DNA of 15,795 nt from BOG-908 sp964250925 (GTDB lineage Bacteria; Pseudomonadota; Alphaproteobacteria; Acetobacterales; Acetobacteraceae): contig CAXUHU010000080.1 of assembly GCA_964250925.1 (NCBI GenBank), positions 1 to 15,795 on the forward strand, written 5' to 3'. Below are positions 5,522 through 13,520 of this stretch, one piece after another (within the stretch, counting starts at the first letter, position 1; each line of letters starts with the position of its first letter). Made by a program: the position numbers and the translations under genes. Under the pieces are notes generated by a model. It searched no databases. It was given only the letters and a program-made list of their open reading frames with translations, and was not told the origin of the DNA.

Positions 5522-7269
5522 TGGATCAAAAACGCCTGCCGCTGTTCATCGCGCTCTCCATCGCGATCCTGCTGGCCTTCCAATACATCGCCCCGCGCAA
5601 GCCGCAGCCCGTGCTGGCGCAGCAGGCGACGCAGACCACGCGCACCACGCCCAGCGGGCAGACGCCCGGCCCCACCCACGACCCGGCGACCCCGGGCACC
5701 CAACCGGTGCACGTGCCGGCGCCGGCCAACGTGCCGCGCGTCGCCATCGATGCCCCGCGGGTGACGGGCAGCATCAGCCTGGTAGGCGCCCGGCTGGACG
5801 ACCTTCGCCTGAAAGACTACCGCGAGACGGTCAACAAGAACTCGCCGCTGGTCCGCGTGCTCGAGCCGCAGGCCGACCCGCAGCCCAGCTACGCCCAGTT
5901 CGGCTGGAGCAGCACCGATGGTGCCCGCGTGCCGGACGACGCCACGCTGTGGACCAGCAGCGGCGGCGCGGTCACCCCAAGCCATCCCGTCACGCTGAGC
6001 TGGGACAACGGCGCCGGGCTGGTGTTCGGCATCGCGCTGTCGGTGGATGAAAACTACCTGTTCACCGTGCAACAGATCGTACGCAACACCGGCGCCACGC
6101 CGGTGCAGCTTTGGCCATGGGAACGCGTGCGGCGCGACTACCTGCCGCAGACCGCCGGCTACAGCGTGCTGTTCGAAGGCGTGCTGGGCGTGATGGACAA
6201 CAAGCTGGAGGACCTCGGCTACGCCAAGGTCAAGTCCGAAGCCGCCAAGCACGACGGCGTCGGCTACGACCACACCGGCGCCGGCGGCTGGGCCGGCTTC
6301 ACCGACAAATACTGGCTGACCGCGCTGATACCGGACCAGGCGGTGCCGATGCACGCAACCTGGATACATACGCTGGACGATGGCAGCGACCGGTTTCAGG
6401 TCAGCTACCTGGCGACCGACGCGCAGAAGCTCGCACCAGGGGCGGCCGCCAGCCTCGACAGCCGGGTCTTCGTGGGTGCCAAGGAAGTGCACCTGCTCGA
6501 CCGTTACGAAACCCGCGCCGGCATCCCGCTGCTCAGCTACGCCGTGGACTGGGGCTGGTTCTATTTCCTGACCAAGCCGTTCTTCTACGCGATCGACTTC
6601 CTCTACTCGGTCGTCGGCAATTTCGGCGTGGCGATCCTGCTGTTCACGCTGTGCGTCAAGGGCCTGTTCTACCCGATCGCCGCGCGCTCGTTCCGCTCGA
6701 TGGGCAAGATGCGCCTGCTCGCCCCCAAGATCACCGCCGTGCGCGAACGCTACAAGGACGATCCCGCCAAGCTGCAATCCGAAATGATGGCGGTGTACAA
6801 GTCGGAGAACGTCAGCCCCGTCAGCGGCTGCGCGCCGATGCTGCTGCAGATCCCCGTGTTCTTCTCGCTCTACAAGGTGATCCTGGTCACCATCGAAATG
6901 CGGCACGCGCCGTTCTTCGGCTGGATTCAGGACCTCTCGGCCACCGACCCCACCAACGTGTTCAACCTGTTCGGCCTGATCCCCGTCGATCCCAGCACGA
7001 TCTCGCCCTACCTGCACCTGGGCGTGTGGCCGCTGCTGATGGGCGCCAGCATGTACTTCATGCAGAAACTGAACCCGCCCGCGCCCGACCCGGCGCAGCA
7101 GAAGATGCTGCAGTTCATGCCGCTGATCTTCATGTTCACCATGGGCCGCTTTCCCGCCGGCCTGGTGATCTATTGGACCTGGAACAACCTGCTGACGATG
7201 GCCCAGCAATGGTACATCCAACGCCAAGCCAAACTCGGCCCCGGAACGCGCTCCGTTGCCCGGGCGTGA
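5521..7269 (+). CDS. yidC: Membrane protein insertase YidC
   Basis: The 582-residue insertase places proteins in the inner membrane, alone or with SecYEG. Visible parts are the N-terminal anchor helix (6-24), a Pro/Thr/Gln-rich linker (25-70), the large periplasmic beta domain (about 71-340), and the C-terminal insertase core with membrane segments near 345-365, 366-386, 438-458, 495-516 and 530-560. K380 in LCVKGLFYPI occupies the position of the conserved positive residue (R366 in E. coli) in the hydrophilic groove; lysine there is usual in alphaproteobacteria as far as I know. SMGKMRLLAPKI (393-404) and the cytoplasmic hairpin with SENVSPVSGCAPMLLQIPVF match the family. The ATG at 5521 overlaps the yidD stop codon; the frame open upstream of it is the yidD shadow. 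Confidence 0.97.
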   Translation: MDQKRLPLFIALSIAILLAFQYIAPRKPQPVLAQQATQTTRTTPSGQTPGPTHDPATPGTQPVHVPAPANVPRVAIDAPRVTGSISLVGARLDDLRLKDYRETVNKNSPLVRVLEPQADPQPSYAQFGWSSTDGARVPDDATLWTSSGGAVTPSHPVTLSWDNGAGLVFGIALSVDENYLFTVQQIVRNTGATPVQLWPWERVRRDYLPQTAGYSVLFEGVLGVMDNKLEDLGYAKVKSEAAKHDGVGYDHTGAGGWAGFTDKYWLTALIPDQAVPMHATWIHTLDDGSDRFQVSYLATDAQKLAPGAAASLDSRVFVGAKEVHLLDRYETRAGIPLLSYAVDWGWFYFLTKPFFYAIDFLYSVVGNFGVAILLFTLCVKGLFYPIAARSFRSMGKMRLLAPKITAVRERYKDDPAKLQSEMMAVYKSENVSPVSGCAPMLLQIPVFFSLYKVILVTIEMRHAPFFGWIQDLSATDPTNVFNLFGLIPVDPSTISPYLHLGVWPLLMGASMYFMQKLNPPAPDPAQQKMLQFMPLIFMFTMGRFPAGLVIYWTWNNLLTMAQQWYIQRQAKLGPGTRSVARA

Positions 7270-7327
7270 CTGGATTGCTGGGCGCAGACCCGCGCGGCCC
7301 CTCATCCTCCTACCCTATTCAGGTTTT

Positions 7328-7368
7328 AAGGACGTGTCCTTAGCGGGGTCCAGGGGCAGAGCCCCTGG
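7328..7368. repeat. Palindromic REP-like intergenic element between yidC and yihA
   Basis: Two adjacent palindromes fill most of the yidC-yihA gap. AAGGAC-gt-GTCCTT spans 7328-7341, and CCAGGGGC (7350-7357) with GCCCCTGG (7361-7368) forms a perfect 8-bp stem around an AGA loop. No T-run follows, so it is not a classical terminator. The GGGTCCAGGGGC...GCCCCTGG sequence resembles dispersed palindromes that I recall being common in Acetobacteraceae intergenic regions; only this copy is visible in the window. Confidence 0.55.
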
Positions 7369-7383
7369 CCTTGCCTGCCCATC

Positions 7384-8028
7384 ATGACCCCGGACGAAGA
7401 AGCGGCCGAACGCGAGGCCGGGCGGCTGTTGTTTGCCGCCGAGTGCCGGTTCTACTACGCGGCGCAGCGGATCGATCAGTTGCCGGAGGCCAGGGGGCCG
7501 GAAGTGGCGTTTGCCGGCCGGTCCAACGTCGGCAAGTCGTCGCTGATCAACGCGCTGACCGGGCACAAGGCCCTGGCCCGGGCGTCCAGCGAGCCCGGGC
7601 GGACCAAGCAGCTCAACTTCTTCGACCTGGGCGGCCGGCTCGTGCTGGTCGACATGCCTGGCTACGGCTACGCGCAGGCGGCCAAGGCGGTGAAGGAGGA
7701 CTGGCAGGGGCTGATGTTCGATTTCCTGCGCGGCCGTGTGGTGTTGCGTCGGGTGGTGCTGCTGCTGGACGCGCGTATCGAGCTGAAAGCGTCCGACCTG
7801 GCGGTAATGGAGTTGTTCGACCGGGCGGCGGTGGGCTTCCAATGCGTGCTGACCAAGATCGACGGGCTGAAGCCCGACCGGCTGGCGCGCAAGCTGGCCG
7901 AGGTGCAGGGCGCCGTGAAGACGCATGCGGCGGCGTATCCGAACGTGGTCGCCACGAGCGCGCGCAGCGGCATCGGGATCGAAGAGCTGCGTTCGGCCCT
8001 GGCGGCGTTGACCGAAACGGTGTCGTAG
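7384..8028 (+). CDS. yihA: Ribosome biogenesis GTP-binding protein YihA/YsxC (EngB)
   Basis: The 214-residue TRAFAC GTPase has all G motifs: P-loop GRSNVGKS (45-52), G2 threonine in GRTKQLNFF (72-80), G3 DMPGYGYA (90-97), G4 TKID (157-160) and G5 in VVATSARSG near 188. The GRSNVGKSSLIN and DMPGYGYA sequences are specific for EngB. The protein acts late in 50S subunit assembly. It sits downstream of yidC after a 114-bp gap holding a palindromic element, the common alphaproteobacterial order. The gene is intact, but an insertion sequence begins within about 6 bp of its stop codon, and the next gene expected from relatives (argB) is not seen. Confidence 0.95.
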   Translation: MTPDEEAAEREAGRLLFAAECRFYYAAQRIDQLPEARGPEVAFAGRSNVGKSSLINALTGHKALARASSEPGRTKQLNFFDLGGRLVLVDMPGYGYAQAAKAVKEDWQGLMFDFLRGRVVLRRVVLLLDARIELKASDLAVMELFDRAAVGFQCVLTKIDGLKPDRLARKLAEVQGAVKTHAAAYPNVVATSARSGIGIEELRSALAALTETVS

Positions 8029-8034
8029 GTGCTA

Positions 8035-8554
8035 GAGCGGGATGACTTAAGCTCGAGTCGATAGGCTGGGGTTCCCCGACGCGGGTGCGTTTTGATTTCG
8101 GTTGCTGGCTGATGGGAGGTTAGCGGCAGATGGCACGACCGTATTTGATGGGCCTTCGGGCGCGTGTGGTTGCGGTGGCTGAGCATGGCGGGCTTTCGGG
8201 GCACCAGGCTGCGGCCCGGTTCGGGATCGGCATTGCGACGGCGGTTCGGTGGCTGAAGCAGTTTCGCACGACGGGCAGCGTGGCGCCTGGTCGCATAGGC
8301 AGGCGCAAACCACGTGCGATCGCCGGCGTGCACCGAGACGGGCTGATCGAGCGATGCCGCACGCAGGATTTCACCTTGCGCGGGCTTGTGGCGGAGCTGG
8401 CCGAACGCGGTTGAAGGTTGATTACCGCTCGGTCTGGGCGTTCGTTCATGCCGAAAAGCTCAGCTATAAAAAAAACCCTACTCGCCCGAGAGCAAGACCG
8501 ACCCGACCTCGCGCGCAGGCGGGCGCAGTGGCAACGGTATCAGGGTCAGATTAG
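8035..8554 (+). mobile_element. IS630-type insertion sequence, left part, cut by an assembly gap
   Basis: The left end is placed just after a TA dinucleotide (8033-8034), the target duplicated by IS630/Tc1-mariner elements, where the sequence begins GAGCGGGATGACTTAAGC. This terminal sequence resembles ends of IS630 elements I know from alphaproteobacteria, but the right terminal repeat needed to confirm it lies in the N gap. The transposase reading frame starts at 8130. The element abuts the 3' end of yihA without disrupting it. Exact ends are therefore tentative. Confidence 0.55.
8130..8554 (+). pseudogene. IS630-family transposase, N-terminal part, two compensating frameshifts, 3' end in gap
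   Basis: The protein opens MARPYLMGLRARVV and carries an HTH (GHQAAARFGIGIATAVRWL) followed by a second winged-helix-like part ending TLRGLVAELAERG, the DNA-binding half of an IS630 transposase. A TGA at 8412-8414 stops the frame. The expected continuation LKVDYRSVWAFVHAEKLSYK lies in the -1 frame, and from the run of eight A residues at about 8468-8475 the original frame resumes with KKTLLAREQDRPDLARRRAQ. One base is thus missing near 8411 and one A is extra in the A-tract. The DDE catalytic part would fall in the N gap. GGGAGG (8114-8119) precedes the ATG by 10 bases. It is either decayed or affected by consensus errors beside the gap. Confidence 0.8.
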
Positions 8555-8654
8555 NNNNNNNNNNNNNNNNNNNNNNNNNNNNNNNNNNNNNNNNNNNNNN
8601 NNNNNNNNNNNNNNNNNNNNNNNNNNNNNNNNNNNNNNNNNNNNNNNNNNNNNN
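8555..8654. other. Assembly gap of 100 N
   Basis: Exactly 100 N bases, the conventional filler for a scaffold gap of unknown length. It interrupts the IS630 transposase on the left and begins 7 bp beyond the end of the outer-membrane efflux gene on the right. True distance and content are unknown; the rest of the IS and possibly further genes belong here. Confidence 0.98.
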
Positions 8655-8661
8655 GGTCTTT

Positions 8662-10236
8662 TCACGGCAATAACGGATTGTTCCGCTGCAGCGACCCCCG
8701 GCTCGGCAACTCGCTCGTCTGCCACCCGCCGCCAAGCGCCTGTATGAGGCTGACGGCATCGGACAGCCGGCTCTCCTCGATCGACAAATCGGTCTGCTGC
8801 GCCGTGAGCAGCGTGTTCTGCGCGGTGACGACCGCGGTGTAGGCTTGGGTGCCGGCCCGGTACTCGTTTAACGCGATCTGCGCCGCCCGCTGCGAGTCGG
8901 CCACCGCCTGACGCTGGATCAGCGCCTGGCGGCCTAGGATGCGCAATCCGGACAGCGCATCCTCCACCTGCTGAAACGCGGTCAGCACGGTTTGGCGATA
9001 GGTGGCGACGCTCTGCTCGTAGGTATCGCGTGCGGAACGCACGGCTGCGGCGCGGGCGCCGCCCTGGAACAGGGCGTCGCTGGCCGACGCGCCGATGGAC
9101 CACAGCCGGTTGGCGCTGGAAATCAGCGAACCGAGCGGGTTGCCGGCGTAGCCGAACAGCGCCGTGAGGGTGACGGCCGGGTAGTAGGCGGCTACCGCCA
9201 CGCCGATCAGGGCGTTCTCCGCCTTCATCGTCCGCTCCGCCTCGGCCACATCGGGCCGGCGTTCCAGCAGGGCGGAAGGGACCACGCCCGGGATGTCCGG
9301 CACGGCCGGCACGCTCGAGACCGGCAACAGGATGAGTGCGGCCGGCGGCTGCCCGATCAGCACGGCGATGGCGTGCTCGTACTGGGCGCGGGCCACGCCC
9401 ACGTTCACCGCCGCGGACTGGGCGGCGTCGCTTTGCGATTGCGCGGTCAGCACGTCTGAGCGGGCGGCCACGCCTGCTACGTATTGGTTTTGCGTGATGC
9501 GGAGCGACTCGAGATCGTTGCGGACCGTTTCGTCCAGCACGCGCTGTAGCGCGTCGGTAACCCGCAGATCGAGGTAGTCGGTGGCGAGCAATGCCTGTTC
9601 GGACAGCCGAACGTTGGCCAGGGTTGCGGCACTGGCCTGCGCGGCCGCCACGTTGCTCTCGACCTGCCGCCTGATCCTGCCCCAGAGATCGATTTCCCAG
9701 CTCGCATCGCCTTGCAGGTTGTATTCTGTGCGCGCGGTGGAGCCGCCGGAGCCGATGCCGGCCCCGGTCGTCCCGGTGGTGCCGGTCGTCGTGGTTCCGG
9801 TAACTGTTCCGCCCGCCGTGGTGCTGCCCGGCCCCGTGTTGCTGACGACCGTGCCGCCGCTGCTGAAGCCGCCACCGCCGCCGCTCGACCGGGTGACGCC
9901 GGCAGACGCCGTCAGCGTGGGAAACAGGTTGGCACGTGCCTCATCGACAAGCGCCTGCGCGTTCTGGTAGGCGGCAGCCTGCTCGCGCAAGGTCTGGTTG
10001 CCGGTATCGACCTGGCGCTCTAGGCGGTCCAGCAACGGATCGCCGAATACCAGCCACCATTGGCCCTTCGCCGCCGCATCCTGTGGCGTGGCCATCTTCC
10101 AGCCGGGCTGCTCCTTGAAGGCGACCGGAACGGGTGCCGGCGGCCGATGGTAGTCCGGTCCCACCATGCAGCCCGACAGCAGGAACAACGCAAACGTGTG
10201 ACGGATGACGGATGATGGATGACGGCTGCTACTCAC
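8662..10236 (-). CDS. NodT/OprM-type outer-membrane efflux lipoprotein
   Basis: The 524-residue protein is the outer-membrane channel of a tripartite RND system. An N-terminal hydrophobic stretch ends in the lipobox LLSGC (C23 lipidated), followed by GPDYHRPP, the standard mature start. Two outer-membrane efflux repeats follow: the first contains FPTLTASAGV, ASWEIDLWGR (178-187) and the LATDYLDLRV helix; the second contains LLERRPDVAEAERTMKAENA, AAYYPAVTL and the C-terminal helices. A Gly/Thr/Ser-rich insert occupies about residues 117-168, where the first barrel strand pair would be joined outside the cell. The GTG start at 10236 overlaps the upstream pump gene's stop by 4 bases (GTGA) and gives a complete signal peptide. 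OpmB of Pseudomonas MuxABC-OpmB holds the same operon position. Confidence 0.92.
   Translation of the reverse strand: MSSSRHPSSVIRHTFALFLLSGCMVGPDYHRPPAPVPVAFKEQPGWKMATPQDAAAKGQWWLVFGDPLLDRLERQVDTGNQTLREQAAAYQNAQALVDEARANLFPTLTASAGVTRSSGGGGGFSSGGTVVSNTGPGSTTAGGTVTGTTTTGTTGTTGAGIGSGGSTARTEYNLQGDASWEIDLWGRIRRQVESNVAAAQASAATLANVRLSEQALLATDYLDLRVTDALQRVLDETVRNDLESLRITQNQYVAGVAARSDVLTAQSQSDAAQSAAVNVGVARAQYEHAIAVLIGQPPAALILLPVSSVPAVPDIPGVVPSALLERRPDVAEAERTMKAENALIGVAVAAYYPAVTLTALFGYAGNPLGSLISSANRLWSIGASASDALFQGGARAAAVRSARDTYEQSVATYRQTVLTAFQQVEDALSGLRILGRQALIQRQAVADSQRAAQIALNEYRAGTQAYTAVVTAQNTLLTAQQTDLSIEESRLSDAVSLIQALGGGWQTSELPSRGSLQRNNPLLP
9733..9888 (-). repeat. Gly/Thr/Ser-rich low-complexity segment within the efflux channel gene
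   Basis: This stretch encodes about residues 117-168 of the channel protein, composed almost only of glycine, threonine, serine and a few valines (for example GTTTTGTTGTTGAG). It separates two conserved beta strands of the barrel, so it would form an extended surface loop. On the DNA level it is a run of short GGT/GTC-type repeats on the plus strand. Confidence 0.75.
10202..10222. repeat. Three tandem copies of a 7-bp unit at the start of the efflux channel gene
   Basis: CGGATGA occurs at 10202-10208 and 10209-10215, then TGGATGA at 10216-10222, followed by another CGG. The repeat lies in codons 5-12 of the lipoprotein gene, before the hydrophobic core of its signal peptide. The unit is not a multiple of three, so gain or loss of a copy would shift the frame. 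Confidence 0.75.
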
Positions 10237-13200
10237 TCTGCGGGCAACTCCGAAATTGCGGTGCCCGGAAAAGCACGGCGCCAGCCGGCACGCGACCACA
10301 AGCGGAAGCGGTCGAGATACAAATAGACAACCGGCGTCGTGTAGAGCGTGAGCGCCTGGCTGACGATGAGGCCGCCCACAATGGCGATGCCCAGCGGCCG
10401 GCGCAGCTCCGCACCCTCCCCGGTATCCAGCGCCAACGGCACCGCGCCCAGCAGGGCGGCAAATGTGGTCATCATAATCGGGCGGAAGCGCAGCAGGCAG
10501 GCCTGGAAGATGGATTCGCGCGAGGACAGGCCTTGCTCGCGCTCGGCGGTCAGGGCGAAGTCGATCATCAGGATGGCGTTCTTCTTGACGATGCCGATCA
10601 GCAGGATCACGCCGATCAGCGCGATGATCGAGAACTCCGTGCCGGTCAGCAACAGCGCCAGCACCGCGCCCACGCCGGCCGACGGCAGGGTGGACAGGAT
10701 GGTGACGGGGTGCACCGCACTCTCGTAGAGGATGCCGAGCACGACGTAGACGGCGACCAGCGCCGCCAAGATCAGCACCGGCTCGCTGCTGGTCGATTGC
10801 TGGAAAGTGGCGGCCGTGCCGGCGAAGCTGCCCACAATGCTGGCCGGCATATGTATGGCGGCGGTAGCACGCGCGATGGCCGCCGTGGCGTCGCTGAGCG
10901 AGCGGCCCGGCGGCAGGTTGAACGAGATGGTGGCGGCGACGAAAGCACCCTGGTGGTTGACGCCGAGCGGCGTGTGGCTTGGCTGGAAATGCGAGATCGC
11001 CGCCAGCGGCACCATCGTTTCCTTCGCCGTGCTGACCGAGGCGCCGCTGGACGCGCCGCTTTTTCCCGATGCGGCGAGCGCGTTGGAACTGGCGTTGCGT
11101 GCGGAGTCCTGTGCCTCGCTCGCGGCCGTTGTGGCTGTCTTGGACGACTGCACGGTGCCGGCTGGAAAGCCGGTGCTGCTGGTGCCGGGCGCGTTGGCGC
11201 CCGAGGTGCTGACCCAGACTTCGCGCAGCGTCTCTGGGCTCTGCCAATAGCGCGGCGCCAGTTCCATGACGACGTGGTATTGGTTGAGCGGGTTGTAGAT
11301 CGTGCTGACCTGGCGCTGCCCGAACGCGTCGTAGAGCGTGTTGTCGATCGTGGCCGGCGTCAGGTTCAGGCGCGCGGCGGTGTTGCGGTCGATGACGAGC
11401 TCGGTTTCCAGCCCCGCCTGCTGCTGGTCGCTGTTCACGTCGGTCAGCGTCGGATTTTTCTGCAGCGCGTCGGTCAGCTTGGGCGCCCAGGTGTAGAGCG
11501 TCGGCGCGTCGTCGGCCTGAAGGGTGTATTGGTACTGCGCGTTGGACTGGCGGCCGCCCACGCGTATGTCTTGCACCGCTTGCAGGAACAGGCGTGCGCC
11601 GGCGACGTGATTGAGCTTGGGGCGCAGGCGCGCGATCACCTGGTCGGCGCTGGCGTCGCGCTGCGAGAGCGGCTTCAGCGCCACGAACAGGTTGGCGGTG
11701 TTGGTCTGCCGCCCGCCGGTGAACCCCACCACGGTGGCCACCGCCGGATCGTGCCGCACAATGTTTTGGATCGCCGTCAGCTTGGTGCGCATCGACTGGA
11801 AGCTGGTGGATTGGTCCGCCTGGACCATGCCCATCAGCGCGCCGGTATCCTGCTGGGGAAAGAAACCTTTCGGCACGATCACGAACAGATAGACGTTCAG
11901 TGCGATCGTGGCGAACAGCACCACGATCACCAGCAACGCACGGTCCAGCGACCAGGCCAGCGTGCGCTCGTAGAAGCGCTGCATGTGCGCGAAACCGGCT
12001 TCCGTATGTCGGAAGAACCAGCCCCGCGACGCGTCCTTCTGGCCGACGCGGAGGAACAGCGCGCACATCATCGGCGTGGTGGTCAGCGAGATCACCAGGC
12101 TGACCACGATGGCGAGCGACAAGGTTAGCGCGAATTCGCGGAAGAGGCGGCCGACGATGCCGCCCATCAGCAGGATCGGCAGGAAGACGGCCACCAGCGA
12201 CGTGCTGATGGAGAGCACGGTGAACCCCACCTCGCGCGCGCCGAGCAACGCCGCCTGCATGCGAGCCATGCCGTCTTCCATGTGGCGCGAGATGTTTTCC
12301 AGCACGACGATCGCGTCGTCGACGACGAAGCCGGTCGAGATCGTCAGCGCCATCAGCGAGAGGTTGTCCAGGCTGAAACCGAGCAGGTACATCGCAGCGA
12401 AGGTGCCGATGATGCTGACCGGCACGGCGACCGCAGGGATCAGCGTAGCCCGCACGTTGCCCAGGAACACGAACACCACGGCGATGACCAGCACGATGGC
12501 GATCACCAGCGTGCGCTGCGTGTCGTTCAGCGAGGCGCGCACCGTGGGCGTGCGGTCGATCGCGATCGACACGTTGGTGCCGCCGGGCAGCGAGGCCTCC
12601 AATTGCGGCAGCACGGCGCGGATGCCGTTCACCGTGGAGATGATGTTTGCGCCGGGCTGGCGGAACACGATCAGCACCACCGTGTTCTGGCCGTTGAACA
12701 GGCCGGCGTTGCGCAGGTCCTCGACGCTGTCGACCACCTCGGCCACGTCGGTCAAGCGCACCGCCGCGCCGTTGCGGTAGGCCACCACCAGCGGACGGTA
12801 GTCGGCCGCGTGCGGCGCCTGGTCGTTGGTGTAGAGTTGGTAGTGCTGGTCGCCCTGCTCGATCGCGCCCTTGGGCGCGTTGGCGTTGGCCGAGGCCAGC
12901 GCCGCACGCACGTCCTCCAGCCCGATGCCGTAATGGAACAATGCGCCCGGGTTCAGCTCCACGCGCACGGCCGGCAGCGCCGAGCCGTTGACGTCCACCT
13001 CGCCCACGCCCGGCATCTGGCTGAGTTTCTGTTCCAGCACGGTGGCCGCCGAATCGTAGAGCTGGCCCTGCGTCAGCGTCTTCGAGGTCAGTGCTATGAT
13101 CATCACCGGCGCGTCGGCCGGGTTCACCTTGCGGTAGGTGGGGTTGGCGCGCAGCGCCGTCGGCAGGTCGGCGCGCGCCGCGTTGATGGCGGCTTCCACG

Positions 13201-13520
13201 TCGCGCGCGGCGCCGTCGATGTTGCGGTTCAGGCCGAATTGCAGGGTGATACGCGTCTGGCCGACCGAGCTCTGCGACGTCATCTCCGTCACGTCGGCGA
13301 TCTGGCCCAAATGGCGCTCGAGCGGGCTGGCGACCGAGGTCGCGACCGTGTCGGGGCTGGCCCCGGGCAGGGTCGCCTGCACCGAGATCGTCGGGAAGTC
13401 GACCTGCGGCAGCGGCGAGACCGGAAGCTGCACGTAGGCGAAGATGCCCGCGAGAGCGATGCCGATGGTGAGCAGCGTGGTCGCGATTGGCCGGCCGATG
13501 AAGGGCGCGCTTATGTTCAC
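10233..13520 (-). CDS. RND efflux pump subunit, MdtC/MuxC-like
   Basis: The 1095-residue inner-membrane protein is a full RND transporter. It has TM1 (about 12-32), the first porter/docking region, the central block of membrane helices from about 337, the proton-relay aspartates D401-D402 in TGFVVDDAIVVLENI, a second periplasmic region (about 555-910), and the C-terminal block with GIVKKNAILMIDFA (976-989) containing the relay lysine. It belongs with MdtC/MuxC, pumps that work beside a second paralogue. It is some 70 residues longer than E. coli MdtC (1025) because of a Ser/Ala/Thr-rich insert at about 772-834. The GTG start at 13520 overlaps the upstream pump's stop by 4 bases and gives the family's MNISAPFIGRP-like N-terminus; its stop overlaps the channel gene in the same way. 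Substrates cannot be inferred. Confidence 0.93.
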   Translation of the reverse strand: MNISAPFIGRPIATTLLTIGIALAGIFAYVQLPVSPLPQVDFPTISVQATLPGASPDTVATSVASPLERHLGQIADVTEMTSQSSVGQTRITLQFGLNRNIDGAARDVEAAINAARADLPTALRANPTYRKVNPADAPVMIIALTSKTLTQGQLYDSAATVLEQKLSQMPGVGEVDVNGSALPAVRVELNPGALFHYGIGLEDVRAALASANANAPKGAIEQGDQHYQLYTNDQAPHAADYRPLVVAYRNGAAVRLTDVAEVVDSVEDLRNAGLFNGQNTVVLIVFRQPGANIISTVNGIRAVLPQLEASLPGGTNVSIAIDRTPTVRASLNDTQRTLVIAIVLVIAVVFVFLGNVRATLIPAVAVPVSIIGTFAAMYLLGFSLDNLSLMALTISTGFVVDDAIVVLENISRHMEDGMARMQAALLGAREVGFTVLSISTSLVAVFLPILLMGGIVGRLFREFALTLSLAIVVSLVISLTTTPMMCALFLRVGQKDASRGWFFRHTEAGFAHMQRFYERTLAWSLDRALLVIVVLFATIALNVYLFVIVPKGFFPQQDTGALMGMVQADQSTSFQSMRTKLTAIQNIVRHDPAVATVVGFTGGRQTNTANLFVALKPLSQRDASADQVIARLRPKLNHVAGARLFLQAVQDIRVGGRQSNAQYQYTLQADDAPTLYTWAPKLTDALQKNPTLTDVNSDQQQAGLETELVIDRNTAARLNLTPATIDNTLYDAFGQRQVSTIYNPLNQYHVVMELAPRYWQSPETLREVWVSTSGANAPGTSSTGFPAGTVQSSKTATTAASEAQDSARNASSNALAASGKSGASSGASVSTAKETMVPLAAISHFQPSHTPLGVNHQGAFVAATISFNLPPGRSLSDATAAIARATAAIHMPASIVGSFAGTAATFQQSTSSEPVLILAALVAVYVVLGILYESAVHPVTILSTLPSAGVGAVLALLLTGTEFSIIALIGVILLIGIVKKNAILMIDFALTAEREQGLSSRESIFQACLLRFRPIMMTTFAALLGAVPLALDTGEGAELRRPLGIAIVGGLIVSQALTLYTTPVVYLYLDRFRLWSRAGWRRAFPGTAISELPAE
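11019..11207 (-). repeat. Ser/Ala/Thr/Gly-rich insert in the MdtC/MuxC-like pump gene
   Basis: This encodes about residues 772-834 of the pump, between LREVWVST and KETMVPLAAI. In other RND pumps, including the paralogue next door (LYLPSSTAANGQVPLSAF), these conserved strands are joined by a short turn. The segment has low complexity (for example SSNALAASGKSGASSGASVS) and no predicted fold. It would protrude from the second docking subdomain in the periplasm. Confidence 0.72.

Noticed and set aside
5359..7305. A 648-codon minus-strand frame opposite yidC
   Set aside because: It mirrors yidC in the antisense direction, has no domain or RBS, and yidC itself is certain.
7350..7368. Intrinsic terminator for yidC
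   Set aside because: The hairpin is strong but no T-run follows it, so it is better described as a palindromic repeat.
8465..8480. Programmed ribosomal frameshift at the A8 tract joining two transposase reading frames
   Set aside because: The frame before the tract has already been broken by a separate indel at 8411-8414, and the shift needed is +1 rather than the usual -1, so one recoding event cannot produce a full protein.
10212..12128. A long plus-strand open frame (638 codons) antisense to the efflux genes
   Set aside because: Its composition (runs of Gln, His, Arg, Asp, Gly) is that of an antisense shadow of a GC-rich gene, and it opposes a well-supported RND pump.
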